A stretch of 32,078 nt of DNA from an uncultured Eubacterium sp. (GCA_910579145.1 CAJTTQ010000013.1:17091-49168); one strand, 5' to 3'. Positions 15,256 through 23,736 are shown, counted from the first letter of the stretch. The notes: a model not told the origin generated them from the sequence alone. Program-made: numbers and translations.

Positions 15256-16596
15256 ATGAAAAGTAGGAAAAAAATCGGACTTATCGGCGGCATTTCTGCT
15301 ATCGCAGTAATACTGTGCATCGCCGCAGTCATGATTGTTACGCGTAATGGGGAGAAAGAGGATTACCGGGATATCTCCGTATTTGATCTAAGTGCTTCGG
15401 CCACGGTAACGAGAGATGGCACAACTTTGGATGCCTATTCCGGAATGAAATTGATGAGCGGCGATGATGTCAAAGTGGGGGACGACGGTTACATATGCCT
15501 GCTTTTGGATGGCGATAAATATGTAACACTGGAGACCGGAACACAGATACGACTGAACGCTTCTGGAAACAAAGAAAACAGTAAAACAACGATCGAGCTC
15601 GTTCAGGGAGCTGTCCTGAATGAACTTGACAGCAAACTGAATGATGACTCTTCCTATGAGCTCAGCACTCCTGTATCCGTCATGGCCGTGCGCGGTACAG
15701 TATTCCGGGCAGCGCTGAAATCAGAAGGCGAGGCAGTCACGGCGGATGTGATGGTATTCGACGGAAAGGTAGCCGCTGCTGCCGTTCTGGCAGACGGAAC
15801 CGTCTCTTCGGAAGAAAATATGGTCGCAGCCGGTGAAGCAGCTAATTTCCATAAGGCTGACGCGGATTCCGATCCTGAATACACGAAAGCGGATATTTCT
15901 TATGAAGACCTGCCAGCTGATACGTTAGCGGCAATCCTGAAAATCTGTGAGTCAGGCCGTATACCGAACCTCTCCATATCAAAGGAAGACCTTCAGCAGC
16001 TCATAAAAGAGAAAGAATCGGCTGACAGCGACGACCAGTCGGCAGATGACACCGACCAATCGGCAGATCATGATACCGATCCTTCCGATGCGGATACTAC
16101 GGAACCAGACACAACCGCCGATGATAATGGGGACAATGCTCCTGATTCGTCAGTGGATGACGATGACGACACGTATTCGGATCCTGACAGCGACGACGGC
16201 ACCGTTTCTAACCCAGGAACGCAGTCCGGCAGCAAAGCCGATACGAAATCAGATAAAAAATCAAGCAAAAAATCTGACTCCAAATCGGATAAAAAGTCAG
16301 ACAGCAAGAAAAAGCCGAAACAAACGGCTGTACCAAAACCAGTGCCACTTCCAACCACCAAACCAGCGGACCAGACACCGGCTACTTCCTCGCCAAACTC
16401 TGGTAACACAACGTATACCGTTACATTTATCGATCCGCTCGGACGCGTTTTCGGCACACAGTCGATCGCCGCGGGTTCCCAGGCTCAGAAGCCAGCCCTT
16501 TCACCAGCCGGAGGTACAAACTGGTGTGATGCTGAGGGCCATGTATTTAACTTTAACACAGCGATCACAACTGACCTGACATTATACTACCGCTAG
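15256..16596 (+). CDS. FecR-domain membrane-anchored protein
   Basis: ATG 15256 follows AAAGGGGCG; the frame is open further upstream but without a site. The 446-residue protein has one N-terminal membrane anchor (about 7-29), then a FecR-like beta domain (about 40-190) with GDDVKVGDDGYICLLLDGDKYVTLETGT and SVMAVRGTVFRA. Then come an Asp/Ser-rich stretch (about 255-330), a Lys/Ser-rich stretch (KSDKKSSKKSDSKSDKKSDS) and a Pro/Thr linker, typical of a wall-spanning spacer, and a short C-terminal beta domain resembling the InlB/Flg_new repeat (YTVTFIDPLGRVFGTQSI... LTLYYR). By family, FecR domains sense or transmit envelope signals. The cyclase gene follows directly, so it may be its extracytoplasmic partner. 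Confidence 0.8.
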   Translation: MKSRKKIGLIGGISAIAVILCIAAVMIVTRNGEKEDYRDISVFDLSASATVTRDGTTLDAYSGMKLMSGDDVKVGDDGYICLLLDGDKYVTLETGTQIRLNASGNKENSKTTIELVQGAVLNELDSKLNDDSSYELSTPVSVMAVRGTVFRAALKSEGEAVTADVMVFDGKVAAAAVLADGTVSSEENMVAAGEAANFHKADADSDPEYTKADISYEDLPADTLAAILKICESGRIPNLSISKEDLQQLIKEKESADSDDQSADDTDQSADHDTDPSDADTTEPDTTADDNGDNAPDSSVDDDDDTYSDPDSDDGTVSNPGTQSGSKADTKSDKKSSKKSDSKSDKKSDSKKKPKQTAVPKPVPLPTTKPADQTPATSSPNSGNTTYTVTFIDPLGRVFGTQSIAAGSQAQKPALSPAGGTNWCDAEGHVFNFNTAITTDLTLYYR

Positions 16597-16613
16597 TGGA
16601 GGAAACAGACTTT

Positions 16614-18410
16614 ATGAAGAAAAAGAACTATTTACAGGCATTGCTCGTTTTAGCCGCAGGGTTTCTCATCAGTTATTACGGCATTTTGGGCGCCGTTGAC
16701 CGATGGGGGATGGACGCGCTTTATCAGACGCCCTCGGGTACGGATAACAAGATCCGCATCATTGCTGTCGATGAAAAAACGCTGAGTGAATACGGTACAT
16801 TTTCATCCTGGTCAAGGGAGAAATCCGCAAACCTCATTTCACTCCTAAACGGCTCGGAAGAAAGTAAGCCCGCTGCCATCGGCTTCGATATTATGTTTAT
16901 AGGCGACGGCGACCCCGGCACGGATGCCGTTTTGGCTAATGCCTGTGAAGGTTCTGATAATATTGTAACCGCCGTCAACATCGTCAATGAAACGGTGTTG
17001 GAATCAAACGGGGACAACGAGCTCCAGGAAAACAAAATGCACATCGCGGATGTAGAACTGCCGTTTGAGGCGCTGCGCAAAAACACGCAGATCGGATTTG
17101 CCAACACGGCACCGGACAGTGACAGCTACATACGCCGCGCTATTTTATATCGTTCTTATGAAGGCGAGCGCATCGACAGCTTTTCTTCTGCCGTATACCG
17201 GTTATACTGCGCAAATGAAGGGATCACCCCCGGGCAGCCAAAACTGGGAACTTATAATGAGTTTCTATTTTCCTATTCAGGCAGGCCCGGAAGTTATGAG
17301 ACGGTTTCATTATCCGATGTCCTGAACGGCACGGTAGACCCCCGAACGTTTCGGGACTGCATCGTGCTGGTCGGCGGTTATGCCCCCGGCATGCAGGACG
17401 CGTATAATACACCTGTCGATCGTTCCCAGCAAATGTACGGAGTCGAGATCCATGCCAATATCATCCAGGCACTTCTCGAGGGCAACACGTTGGAAGAGGC
17501 GGGAACACTGCTGACAGCGTTATTGATCGCATGTCTCGCTGCCGCTTATTTTCTCTTTTTAAAGAAAACGAAACTTCTCACCGGAGCACTTACCGGACTT
17601 GTTCTTATCGCTATTTGGATGGTTAGTGGAAAGCTGTTGTACGGCAAAGGGATTGAACTTTCTTTGTTTACGTTTCCGATCCTTTTGACCGCCATTTACC
17701 TGATCCAGCTGATCAGCAGCTATATCGAAGAACGTCTCCGGCGTAACCGGATGGTTTCCGCCTTTAAAAAATACGTCGCGCCTCAAGTGGTCGACGAATT
17801 AGTGAAGCATGACAAATTTGAGATTACACTGGGGGGAGAAAACAGGGATGTTGCTGTGATGTTTGTTGATATCAGAGGATTTACTTCCATGTCAGAAGCA
17901 TTGTCGCCGGAGCAGGTAGTGGATATATTGAACGAATACCTGACACTTACGACAAGCGCGATTTTCGATCACGGCGGAACACTGGATAAATTTATCGGGG
18001 ATGCTACGATGGGGATTTTTAACGCGCCCTTTGATTTAGATGATTATGTGTTTAAAGCGATACTGACCGCTCTCGATATCGTAAACGGCACACAGGAACT
18101 AAATGACCGGTTACTGGAACGTTTTGGAAAGACCGTCCGGTTCGGCATCGGCATCCACTGCGGCCCGGCAGTCGTAGGTAACGTAGGCTGCGGCTTCCGT
18201 ATGGATTACACCGCGATCGGCGATACCGTCAACACCGCCTCCCGATTAGAAGGCAGCGCCGCCGGTGGTCAGATTTTGATCAGTACCGATGTGTACGAAC
18301 GGTTGAAAGACCGGATACAGGCGAACAAGATCGGAAACCTGCGTCTCAAAGGAAAAGAAAACGAACTCACGGTTTACGAAGTGATTGATGTATATAATCG
18401 CCAAACATAG
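16614..18410 (+). CDS. CHASE2-domain class III adenylate cyclase
   Basis: About 598 residues from ATG 16614 behind GGAGG (11 bases away); a GTG at 16596 overlapping the previous stop is possible. One N-terminal membrane segment (about 7-25), an extracytoplasmic CHASE2 sensor domain (about 28-300, with IRIIAVDEKTLSEYG and AAIGFDIMF), membrane segments between about 300 and 370, then the class III cyclase domain (about 400-595). Catalytic residues: FVDIRGFTS (Asp419) and GDATMG (Asp463) bind metals, DKF (Lys459) and MDYTAIGDTVNTASRLEG supply purine-binding Lys/Asp and the Asn540/Arg544 pair. Lys plus Asp favours ATP over GTP as substrate, so cAMP is the likely product. It shares an operon with the FecR protein and overlaps the 3' end of the HD-GYP gene. 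Confidence 0.9.
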   Translation: MKKKNYLQALLVLAAGFLISYYGILGAVDRWGMDALYQTPSGTDNKIRIIAVDEKTLSEYGTFSSWSREKSANLISLLNGSEESKPAAIGFDIMFIGDGDPGTDAVLANACEGSDNIVTAVNIVNETVLESNGDNELQENKMHIADVELPFEALRKNTQIGFANTAPDSDSYIRRAILYRSYEGERIDSFSSAVYRLYCANEGITPGQPKLGTYNEFLFSYSGRPGSYETVSLSDVLNGTVDPRTFRDCIVLVGGYAPGMQDAYNTPVDRSQQMYGVEIHANIIQALLEGNTLEEAGTLLTALLIACLAAAYFLFLKKTKLLTGALTGLVLIAIWMVSGKLLYGKGIELSLFTFPILLTAIYLIQLISSYIEERLRRNRMVSAFKKYVAPQVVDELVKHDKFEITLGGENRDVAVMFVDIRGFTSMSEALSPEQVVDILNEYLTLTTSAIFDHGGTLDKFIGDATMGIFNAPFDLDDYVFKAILTALDIVNGTQELNDRLLERFGKTVRFGIGIHCGPAVVGNVGCGFRMDYTAIGDTVNTASRLEGSAAGGQILISTDVYERLKDRIQANKIGNLRLKGKENELTVYEVIDVYNRQT

Positions 18411-19836
18411 AAACCAGTTTCTTATCCAGTTTTCCTTCTTCTGCCATAGAAGTCAGGATACCAAGCGCCTTATCGATCGACATCGGTTTCTTATACGGTC
18501 TGTCGACAGCAACCAGTGCCTCAAAAATATCTGCTAACGACAAAATGCGCACCTCGACGGGAAGGTCTTTCTCTGTCAGGTGGTTCGGATAACCAGATCC
18601 ATCCAAAAATTCATGGTGCGCTCCCGCCCATTCTGGCACCTTATTGTAATGTGTACTAAAGTTAATCTTAGAGAGGATATTATGGGTAACGACTACATGG
18701 TTTTCCATGATCTTCCTCTCTGCTAAAGTAAGCGTACCTCTTTTTATCAACAGGCACTCCGCCTCTTCTTCCGTCAGATAAGGTACTTCTTCACCATCCA
18801 CTCCATGATACACGCATTCTGCCAGTTCTTTTATTTTCGGCTCCAATTCCTCCGGCAATGCAGGCGCTACATTTACTTCTTCCACAAGATTCCTCGCTTC
18901 CGACAAATAAGCGGCTCTTTCCTCATATTCTTCCAGCGCGATACGTTTTTCATAATAATCAATCTTATAATAACAGCCGAGCAGCTTATAGCGGTCTATA
19001 ATCCCCTGCAGCAGATTACCAAGCTTCGTACTTTTGTTCATAACGCTCAACGGAATGCTCATTTTCCCAATATCATGAAGGCTCGCCGCCAGCATCAGCT
19101 GTTCCCTTCTGTTCTCATCAAAAAACCCGTCATACAGGCCGGCCTCATGCTGTTCATTGAGATAATCCACAAAGTCCACCGTGTAATGCGTCACATTCTT
19201 CGTATGGTTCCCATTGTAGGGCGTCCGCTCATCGATGATCGTGGCCATCGTCTCCGCATAGGAATACATCATATCCTTCACTTCACCCAGATATCTTAAA
19301 TTCGAAATCGAAATCGAGGCCTGCGATGCCAGCGACATAACGACCTTTTCATAACCGGGATCAAATGGCACGATTTCCCCGTTTTCCATCGCATTGATCA
19401 ACTGGAGCACACCGATCAGTTCGCCCTCATGATTCCGCAACGGGATCACGAGCATGGACTTCGTATGATAACCTGTCAGCGCGTCGTATTTACGCGGGCC
19501 CGAAAAATCAAATTTATCACTATTATATACATCCGCAATGTTCACGACTTCCTCGTGGATTGCGGAATACGCACATACATTTTCTTCCCTCAGCGGTACA
19601 GGCGGCATATGTGTTTCCTCTCCGTCCCCACCCTTACTGATCCCGAGGGACTCGGTCCTCATGATCTTAAAGTGGAGTTCATGATCCTCATATAAATATA
19701 ATGTGCCGCCGTCACAGTTCGTTATTGCCATCGCATTTTCCATAATGAGTTCAAACAGGCAATCATGATTTTTTTCTATGGTAAGGAGAATCCCCATCTC
19801 CAAAACCTCTTCAAATTGTCTTTCCGTGAGCTTCAT
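18367..19836 (-). CDS. GAF-HD-GYP phosphodiesterase/signalling protein
   Basis: A 489-residue soluble protein: GAF domain about 20-180 (TNCDGGTLYLYE, SMLVIPLRNHEGELIGVLQL), a short helix, then an HD-GYP domain. Catalytic motifs are complete: HDIGK (254-258), HHEFLDGSGYP (407-417) and the later LSLADIFEALV. By family it would hydrolyse cyclic dinucleotides such as c-di-GMP. The HD and GYP motifs are about 150 residues apart, against roughly 60 in typical members; residues about 270-365 are a charged helical insertion (YYEKRIALEEYEERAAYLSEA). It converges on the cyclase gene with a 44-base overlap of coding ends, so expression of one strand could disturb the other. Confidence 0.88.
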   Translation of the reverse strand: MKLTERQFEEVLEMGILLTIEKNHDCLFELIMENAMAITNCDGGTLYLYEDHELHFKIMRTESLGISKGGDGEETHMPPVPLREENVCAYSAIHEEVVNIADVYNSDKFDFSGPRKYDALTGYHTKSMLVIPLRNHEGELIGVLQLINAMENGEIVPFDPGYEKVVMSLASQASISISNLRYLGEVKDMMYSYAETMATIIDERTPYNGNHTKNVTHYTVDFVDYLNEQHEAGLYDGFFDENRREQLMLAASLHDIGKMSIPLSVMNKSTKLGNLLQGIIDRYKLLGCYYKIDYYEKRIALEEYEERAAYLSEARNLVEEVNVAPALPEELEPKIKELAECVYHGVDGEEVPYLTEEEAECLLIKRGTLTLAERKIMENHVVVTHNILSKINFSTHYNKVPEWAGAHHEFLDGSGYPNHLTEKDLPVEVRILSLADIFEALVAVDRPYKKPMSIDKALGILTSMAEEGKLDKKLVSMFGDYIHQSLRKP

Positions 19837-19877
19837 ACTAAAATCTGCACCCGCCTTCCAAAAAAGATAGATGTTTC

Positions 19878-19906
19878 TTGCAAAAATGATAAAAATCCTT
19901 TATTAT
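19878..19906 (+). promoter_or_regulatory. Promoter of the sugar isomerase-like gene
   Basis: TTGCAA (19878-19883), a 17-base spacer ending AATCCTT and TATTAT (19901-19906). The AATCCTT-TATTATA end is nearly the same as before the FecR operon. Confidence 0.6.
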
Positions 19907-19943
19907 AGTACATGATAGTATTTATGTACAAACGGAGGTAACT

Positions 19944-20729
19944 ATGTCCATCATCGAAATTATACCAAAAAAAGAAGAAATAAGCAAGAGTTTAGAACTT
20001 TCTGCCAAGTACAATGCCGCTTTTGAATACAATGACTTTTTTATACCGGCTGTATTGGACAGTCCATCCCAAATCGACACACTCATTTCCTTTTATAGCG
20101 ATCTACCTCGCGACAGGAGCAATGATACTCTGCACGGGGCTTTCCTTGATATTGCCATCCATAGTTCCGACGCCCGGATCCGGCAAATATCCGACCAGCG
20201 GATGCGCCAATCCATGAACATCGCAAAAGATCTGGGTATCCGCGGCGTGATCTTCCACACGAACCTGATCGCCAATTTTTATGACAAAATATATCGCCAG
20301 AACTGGCTAGAGAAAAACCTTGAATACTTTTGTGCCCTGGCAGCAGAATATCCAAACATCGAAATTTTTATGGAAAATATGTTTGATCTGGAACCGGAGA
20401 TGTTTGCCGCGTTTGGAGAAGCCGCGAAAAACTGCCCCACCCTTCACCTATGTCTCGATGTGGCCCACGCCAATCTCTCCCACTCCACGCTCGAAGAGTG
20501 GATGGAACTGGCGCACCCATACATACGGCACATCCACATCAATGATAATGACGGTCATTTCGACCTGCACCAGTCAGTGGGACAGGGTAGTATCAACTGG
20601 CAGGAATTCGACCGGCTGATGCGTCTGTATCAGATCCAATCCTCCCTGCTGATTGAAAATAATTCAGTTGCCCAACAGCAGGAGTCTCTTTCCTATCTAG
20701 AAACGAATCACTTATATCCTTTTTGCTGA
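19944..20729 (+). CDS. Sugar phosphate isomerase/epimerase-like TIM-barrel protein
   Basis: A 261-residue protein starting at ATG 19944 behind ACGGAGGTAACT. It has the pattern of the xylose isomerase-like/AP endonuclease 2 TIM barrel: LHGAFLDIAI (strand 2-3 His), GVIFHTN, IEIFMENMFD (metal Glu), LHLCLDVAHANLS (Asp and His), IRHIHINDNDG (His, Asp), HQSVGQGSINWQEF and a closing LLIENNS. These place the usual metal-binding Glu/Asp/His set. The substrate is not told by the sequence. It is monocistronic, with its own promoter and a strong terminator. Confidence 0.8.
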   Translation: MSIIEIIPKKEEISKSLELSAKYNAAFEYNDFFIPAVLDSPSQIDTLISFYSDLPRDRSNDTLHGAFLDIAIHSSDARIRQISDQRMRQSMNIAKDLGIRGVIFHTNLIANFYDKIYRQNWLEKNLEYFCALAAEYPNIEIFMENMFDLEPEMFAAFGEAAKNCPTLHLCLDVAHANLSHSTLEEWMELAHPYIRHIHINDNDGHFDLHQSVGQGSINWQEFDRLMRLYQIQSSLLIENNSVAQQQESLSYLETNHLYPFC

Positions 20730-20738
20730 GAAGAATTG

Positions 20739-20775
20739 ACTGGTAGGTGGCCATTCACCTGCCAGTTTCTATTTA
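20739..20775 (+). terminator. Intrinsic terminator of the isomerase-like gene
   Basis: ACTGGTAGGTG (20739-20749) pairs with CACCTGCCAGT (20756-20766) with one G-U pair, six-base loop, then TTTCTATTT. Confidence 0.8.
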
Positions 20776-20880
20776 TCTGCGCTATACATTTTCCTCTGGT
20801 AATATTCCCGATACCCTCCTTGTTCCAAAGAGTATTCTTTCTGAGTCATCGTCGGCTTGTTCTCTTCTTCCTTACGATAC

Positions 20881-20935
20881 AAAAAAGACCATCGGCACTG
20901 GCAATTTTTATCGCAAGTGTCGATGGTTCTTTCTT
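20881..20935 (-). terminator. Intrinsic terminator of the repeat-rich surface protein gene
   Basis: ACCATCGGCACT (20888-20899) pairs imperfectly with AGTGTCGATGGT (20916-20927). Read on the minus strand the hairpin is followed by a T-run (the AAAAAA at 20881). The other side is also T-rich, so it may work in both directions. Confidence 0.75.
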
Positions 20936-20953
20936 TACATTTTACAACTCAAA

Positions 20954-21949
20954 TCAATAAAACTGAAACAATCCCCCTGCTTCAACCGTAAACTCGATCG
21001 GGTTTGCATAAAGAGTAATGTCTCCCTCAACATGGGAAACGCCTCCCTGCAGCGAATATTTGATCATTGGCTGCAACTGATAAGCACCTGCACTCTTTAT
21101 CACGGTGCTGTCGATGTCCTCTCCTGGTACATCCGGCGTGTTCGTTGGCTCCGGTGTAATCGTTGGCTCTGCTGTAGCAGCCGGTGTCTGCGTCGGTGAC
21201 GGTGCTTCTGTCACAACCGGTGCCGTTGTCTGTACCGGTGCTGACGTCTGCGTCGGTGCTTCCGTCACAACTGGTGCCGTTGTCTGTACCGGTGCTGACG
21301 TCTGCGTCGGTGCTTCCGTCACAACCGGTGCCGTTGTCTGCGCCGGCTCTTCGGTCACGATCGGCGCCTGTGTCGGCAAAGGTTCTTCGGTCACAACGGG
21401 TGTCGGCGATATCGTCGAGATTGGCGCTTCGGTTACGATCGGTGTCGGCGTATCAGTCGGTGCTTCGGTCACGACCGGCGTCGGCGTATCGGTCGGAACC
21501 TCTGTCTCAACCGGTGTCGGTTTGGCCGAAGGTACCGGAGTATTTTCACCCGGTTCGACTGGTGCAAGGACACGCAGCAATTTCCAGCTATTATTTCCTA
21601 ACTCATCGGGTTTCCCATCCACTCTCCAGCCTGCAAATTTATATCCGTCTGGGATCGGGGAAAACATGGTGGCTGTATACGACGGTATCGTGTAATTCTG
21701 CCCCTCAGCTACTGACACGTTTTTCAAGCTCTCTCCTTCATCTGAAAAGAAATAGATGTGCATCCCATCTGTTTCCCACAGAGTAGGTACCATCAATACA
21801 TCCCCTGCATCTACCACGGTTTCTGATACCACTACTTGTTCTACCCCGTACGATTTCGCATAAACGTTCACATGATCAGGCTTGAAAAAAAGTCCAGCAA
21901 CAGCAATCGTACATACAGCAGCTACAATCATTCTCACTTTTCTTTTCAT
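20954..21949 (-). CDS. Secreted protein with Pro/Thr/Val tandem-repeat linker
   Basis: A 331-residue exported protein. Residues 1-30 form a signal peptide (MKRKVRMIVAAVCTIAVAGL). About 31-128 is a small beta domain ending GYKFAGWRVDGK, a pattern seen in InlB/Flg_new-like surface modules. About 130-275 is a Pro/Thr/Val/Glu-rich linker of PTPVVTEAPTDT- and TSAPVQTTAPVVTEAPTQ-type repeats; one 18-residue (54-base) unit is repeated almost exactly. A short C-terminal beta module follows (YSLQGG...ITLYANPIEF). No sorting signal is seen. GGAGG lies seven bases before ATG 21949, but an insertion sequence begins only four bases or so beyond it, cutting the gene from its promoter. Confidence 0.8.
   Translation of the reverse strand: MKRKVRMIVAAVCTIAVAGLFFKPDHVNVYAKSYGVEQVVVSETVVDAGDVLMVPTLWETDGMHIYFFSDEGESLKNVSVAEGQNYTIPSYTATMFSPIPDGYKFAGWRVDGKPDELGNNSWKLLRVLAPVEPGENTPVPSAKPTPVETEVPTDTPTPVVTEAPTDTPTPIVTEAPISTISPTPVVTEEPLPTQAPIVTEEPAQTTAPVVTEAPTQTSAPVQTTAPVVTEAPTQTSAPVQTTAPVVTEAPSPTQTPAATAEPTITPEPTNTPDVPGEDIDSTVIKSAGAYQLQPMIKYSLQGGVSHVEGDITLYANPIEFTVEAGGLFQFY
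21180..21500. repeat. 54-base coding tandem repeats in the surface protein gene
   Basis: GGTGCTTCNGTCACAACYGG-type units recur about every 54 bases between 21199 and 21360, with shorter, more diverged 24-36 base units to about 21500. They encode the TAPVVTEAPTQTSAPVQT linker. Unit number is likely to vary by slippage. Confidence 0.75.
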
Positions 21950-21964
21950 ATATGATCCTCCATT

Positions 21965-21972
21965 CTCGCACA
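21965..21972. repeat. Target site duplication, left copy
   Basis: CTCGCACA directly precedes the left end of the insertion sequence; an identical copy follows its right end. Confidence 0.92.
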
Positions 21973-22039
21973 GGTAGTGTCAAATTTACTACCCTCTTTT
22001 ATTGTTTTTTCCTTTATTTTCGGGAGTTTGCAAAAAAAA

Positions 22040-22111
22040 TAGCAATAACCTCCCTTTTGAAGTATAATAAGTTCACCACAAACCATTAACAACATAGAAA
22101 GGTTATTGCTA
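22040..22111 (+). promoter_or_regulatory. Hairpin over the transposase start (readthrough protection)
   Basis: TAGCAATAACCT (22040-22051) is exactly complementary to AGGTTATTGCTA (22100-22111), which covers part of the AAAGG ribosome site and the first base of the ATG. Only transcripts entering from outside the element contain both arms. Confidence 0.6.
22063..22068 (+). promoter_or_regulatory. -10 box of the transposase promoter
   Basis: A perfect TATAAT, placing transcription start near 22075. The base-paired left arm at 22040-22051 is then not in the native transcript. The -35 position (TAGCAA, 17-base spacer) is poor. Confidence 0.55.
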
Positions 22112-23568
22112 TGAACATTATACTTTATCTTCTGCAAATAATTCAATACCTTTATCAGCAAAACTGCTGGCTACTCAGCTTTATCTGTAAATTCATCCCT
22201 CTCAGACAATGGGCTTACGACGACTCGCATTCCCCAAAATACCAGAAATACAAGGTCGATGAACTCCCCAAAATCATTCACTATGAGGTCTGGGACTATC
22301 GTGACTTCATCCCCTATATCGAATGGCGCTATGGCAAAAAAATCAAACCCGTCAGCCGCCGTACCGACTGCGATATCGACGACAGCTGCACCTGCCCCCG
22401 ATGCAATGCCCCCAAAGACTATCTCTACAAAAACAACGGCTCCAAAGGACAGATCCTCTGCAAGGTCTGCGGCTCCCGTTTCAGCCCTGCCGAAAACCGC
22501 TTCTCAAAGCATAACATCCTGCGCTGCCCCCACTGTGACCACTCGCTCGCCCGCAAGAAAAACCGGAAGCATTTCATCATCCATAAATGCGTCAACCCCA
22601 GATGCCCCTACTATCTCCACAACCTCAAAAAAGTGGACAGGGAAGACCTTGAGCAGGACTACGGCAAAAATAAATACAAGCTCCACTACATCTACCGGGA
22701 ATTCCAGGTAGATTTCTTCCGCATGGACATGGACTCCCTCCCTCCTCACGCCTCCTCCCTCCGGTTCAGCAAATTTGATCAGAATGTCATGTCCCTCTGC
22801 CTGACCTACCGGGTCAACCTCGGACTCTCCCTCCGCAAGACCACCCATGCACTCAGGGAAATACATAACATCCGTATCTCACACCAGCAGGTGGCCAACT
22901 ACTGTAAGACCGCTGCCATCTGCGTCAAACCGTTCACCGACAGCTATGACTACCACACCGGCAGCACCTTCACCGCCGATGAGACCTATATCAAAATCCG
23001 GGGGATCAAAGGCTACGTCTGGTTCATCATGGACGCACTCTCACGCTCCATCATCGGTTACCAGATATCAGACAACCGCGGTGTCGGCCCCTGTATCCTC
23101 GCCATGCGGATGGCCTTCCGGCACCTGAAGGAACTTCCTGAAAAGTTCCGCTTCATTGCCGACGGCTACAGCGCCTATCCCCTTGCCGCCCAGCAGTTCT
23201 TCCACAAGTTCGGCGAAAAGTTCCGTTTCGACATCACACAGGTGATCGGACTTACCAACGAAGACGCCGTCTCCGAAGAATTCCGGCCATTCAAGCAGAT
23301 GATCGAACGGCTCAACCGCACATACAAGGCCTCCTACCGGCCCACCAACGGTTTTGACAACATCAACGGTGCAAACTACGACCTGGCCCTGTGGGTAGCT
23401 TATTACAATTTCTTAAGGCCGCACAAACACCGCAACTATAAAGTCCTGAATGAGATCGAAATGCTCAAGGGCGCGGACAATATGCCGGGCAGATGGCAGC
23501 TTCTGATCTATCTGGGACAACAGACGATCCTCCGGTACCAGAACAGCGGAAACACCAGATGTTCCTAG
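22111..23568 (+). CDS. DDE transposase with N-terminal zinc ribbons
   Basis: A 485-residue transposase. The N-terminal third has two Cys4-type zinc-binding pairs, C95/C98 with C117/C120 (CPRC...CKVC) and C139/C142 with C160/C165 (CPHC...CVNPRC), probably for end recognition. A helical region follows (VNLGLSLRKTTHALREI...ISHQQVANYC), then an RNase-H-fold catalytic domain with Asp290 (TADETYIK), Asp351 (FIADGYSAY) and Glu399 (QMIERLNRTYKASYRP), a credible DDE triad. The DETYIKIRG and the IERLNR region resemble IS6-type enzymes. The frame is intact and the gene fills the element. It would catalyse cut or copy transposition of this insertion sequence. Confidence 0.9.
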   Translation: MNIILYLLQIIQYLYQQNCWLLSFICKFIPLRQWAYDDSHSPKYQKYKVDELPKIIHYEVWDYRDFIPYIEWRYGKKIKPVSRRTDCDIDDSCTCPRCNAPKDYLYKNNGSKGQILCKVCGSRFSPAENRFSKHNILRCPHCDHSLARKKNRKHFIIHKCVNPRCPYYLHNLKKVDREDLEQDYGKNKYKLHYIYREFQVDFFRMDMDSLPPHASSLRFSKFDQNVMSLCLTYRVNLGLSLRKTTHALREIHNIRISHQQVANYCKTAAICVKPFTDSYDYHTGSTFTADETYIKIRGIKGYVWFIMDALSRSIIGYQISDNRGVGPCILAMRMAFRHLKELPEKFRFIADGYSAYPLAAQQFFHKFGEKFRFDITQVIGLTNEDAVSEEFRPFKQMIERLNRTYKASYRPTNGFDNINGANYDLALWVAYYNFLRPHKHRNYKVLNEIEMLKGADNMPGRWQLLIYLGQQTILRYQNSGNTRCS

Positions 23569-23614
23569 CTTCCGAGCCGGAGGTCCGGGAGCAGCCACCG
23601 CGGGAGCGGCCGTG

Positions 23615-23736
23615 CCCTTGACTGCACGAAAAAGAACTGCTATACTGCTGCAGGCGACGGAGAAAGAACCAGCTGTTCCTAAGTTCTTCGCCGTCGGTAA
23701 CTACCCGACAGCAGTTCTTTTTCGTGCAGTCAAGGG
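23615..23736. repeat. 27-bp perfect inverted repeat with nested hairpin at IS 3' end
   Basis: The 27-base arms (23615-23641 and 23710-23736, starting CCCTTGACTGCACGAAAAAG) are exact reverse complements. Inside lies a second hairpin formed by CGACGG-AGAA-AGAAC and GTTCTTCGCCGTCG. It lies between the transposase stop and the right end of the element. A transcript through here would form one long rod-like structure. Confidence 0.85.

Noticed and set aside
16046..16579. 177-codon ORF in another frame of the FecR gene
   Set aside because: Its Thr/Arg/Met-rich sequence is a by-product of the Asp/Ser/Lys repeats in the real frame.
21180..21500. Possible CRISPR-like array
   Set aside because: Repeats are contiguous coding units without distinct spacers, and no cas genes are near.
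21105..21695. Gly/Val/Thr-rich plus-strand ORF, PE-PGRS-like in appearance
   Set aside because: It is the antisense reading of the Pro/Thr/Val repeats of the secreted protein; the minus-strand frame has a signal peptide and a ribosome site.
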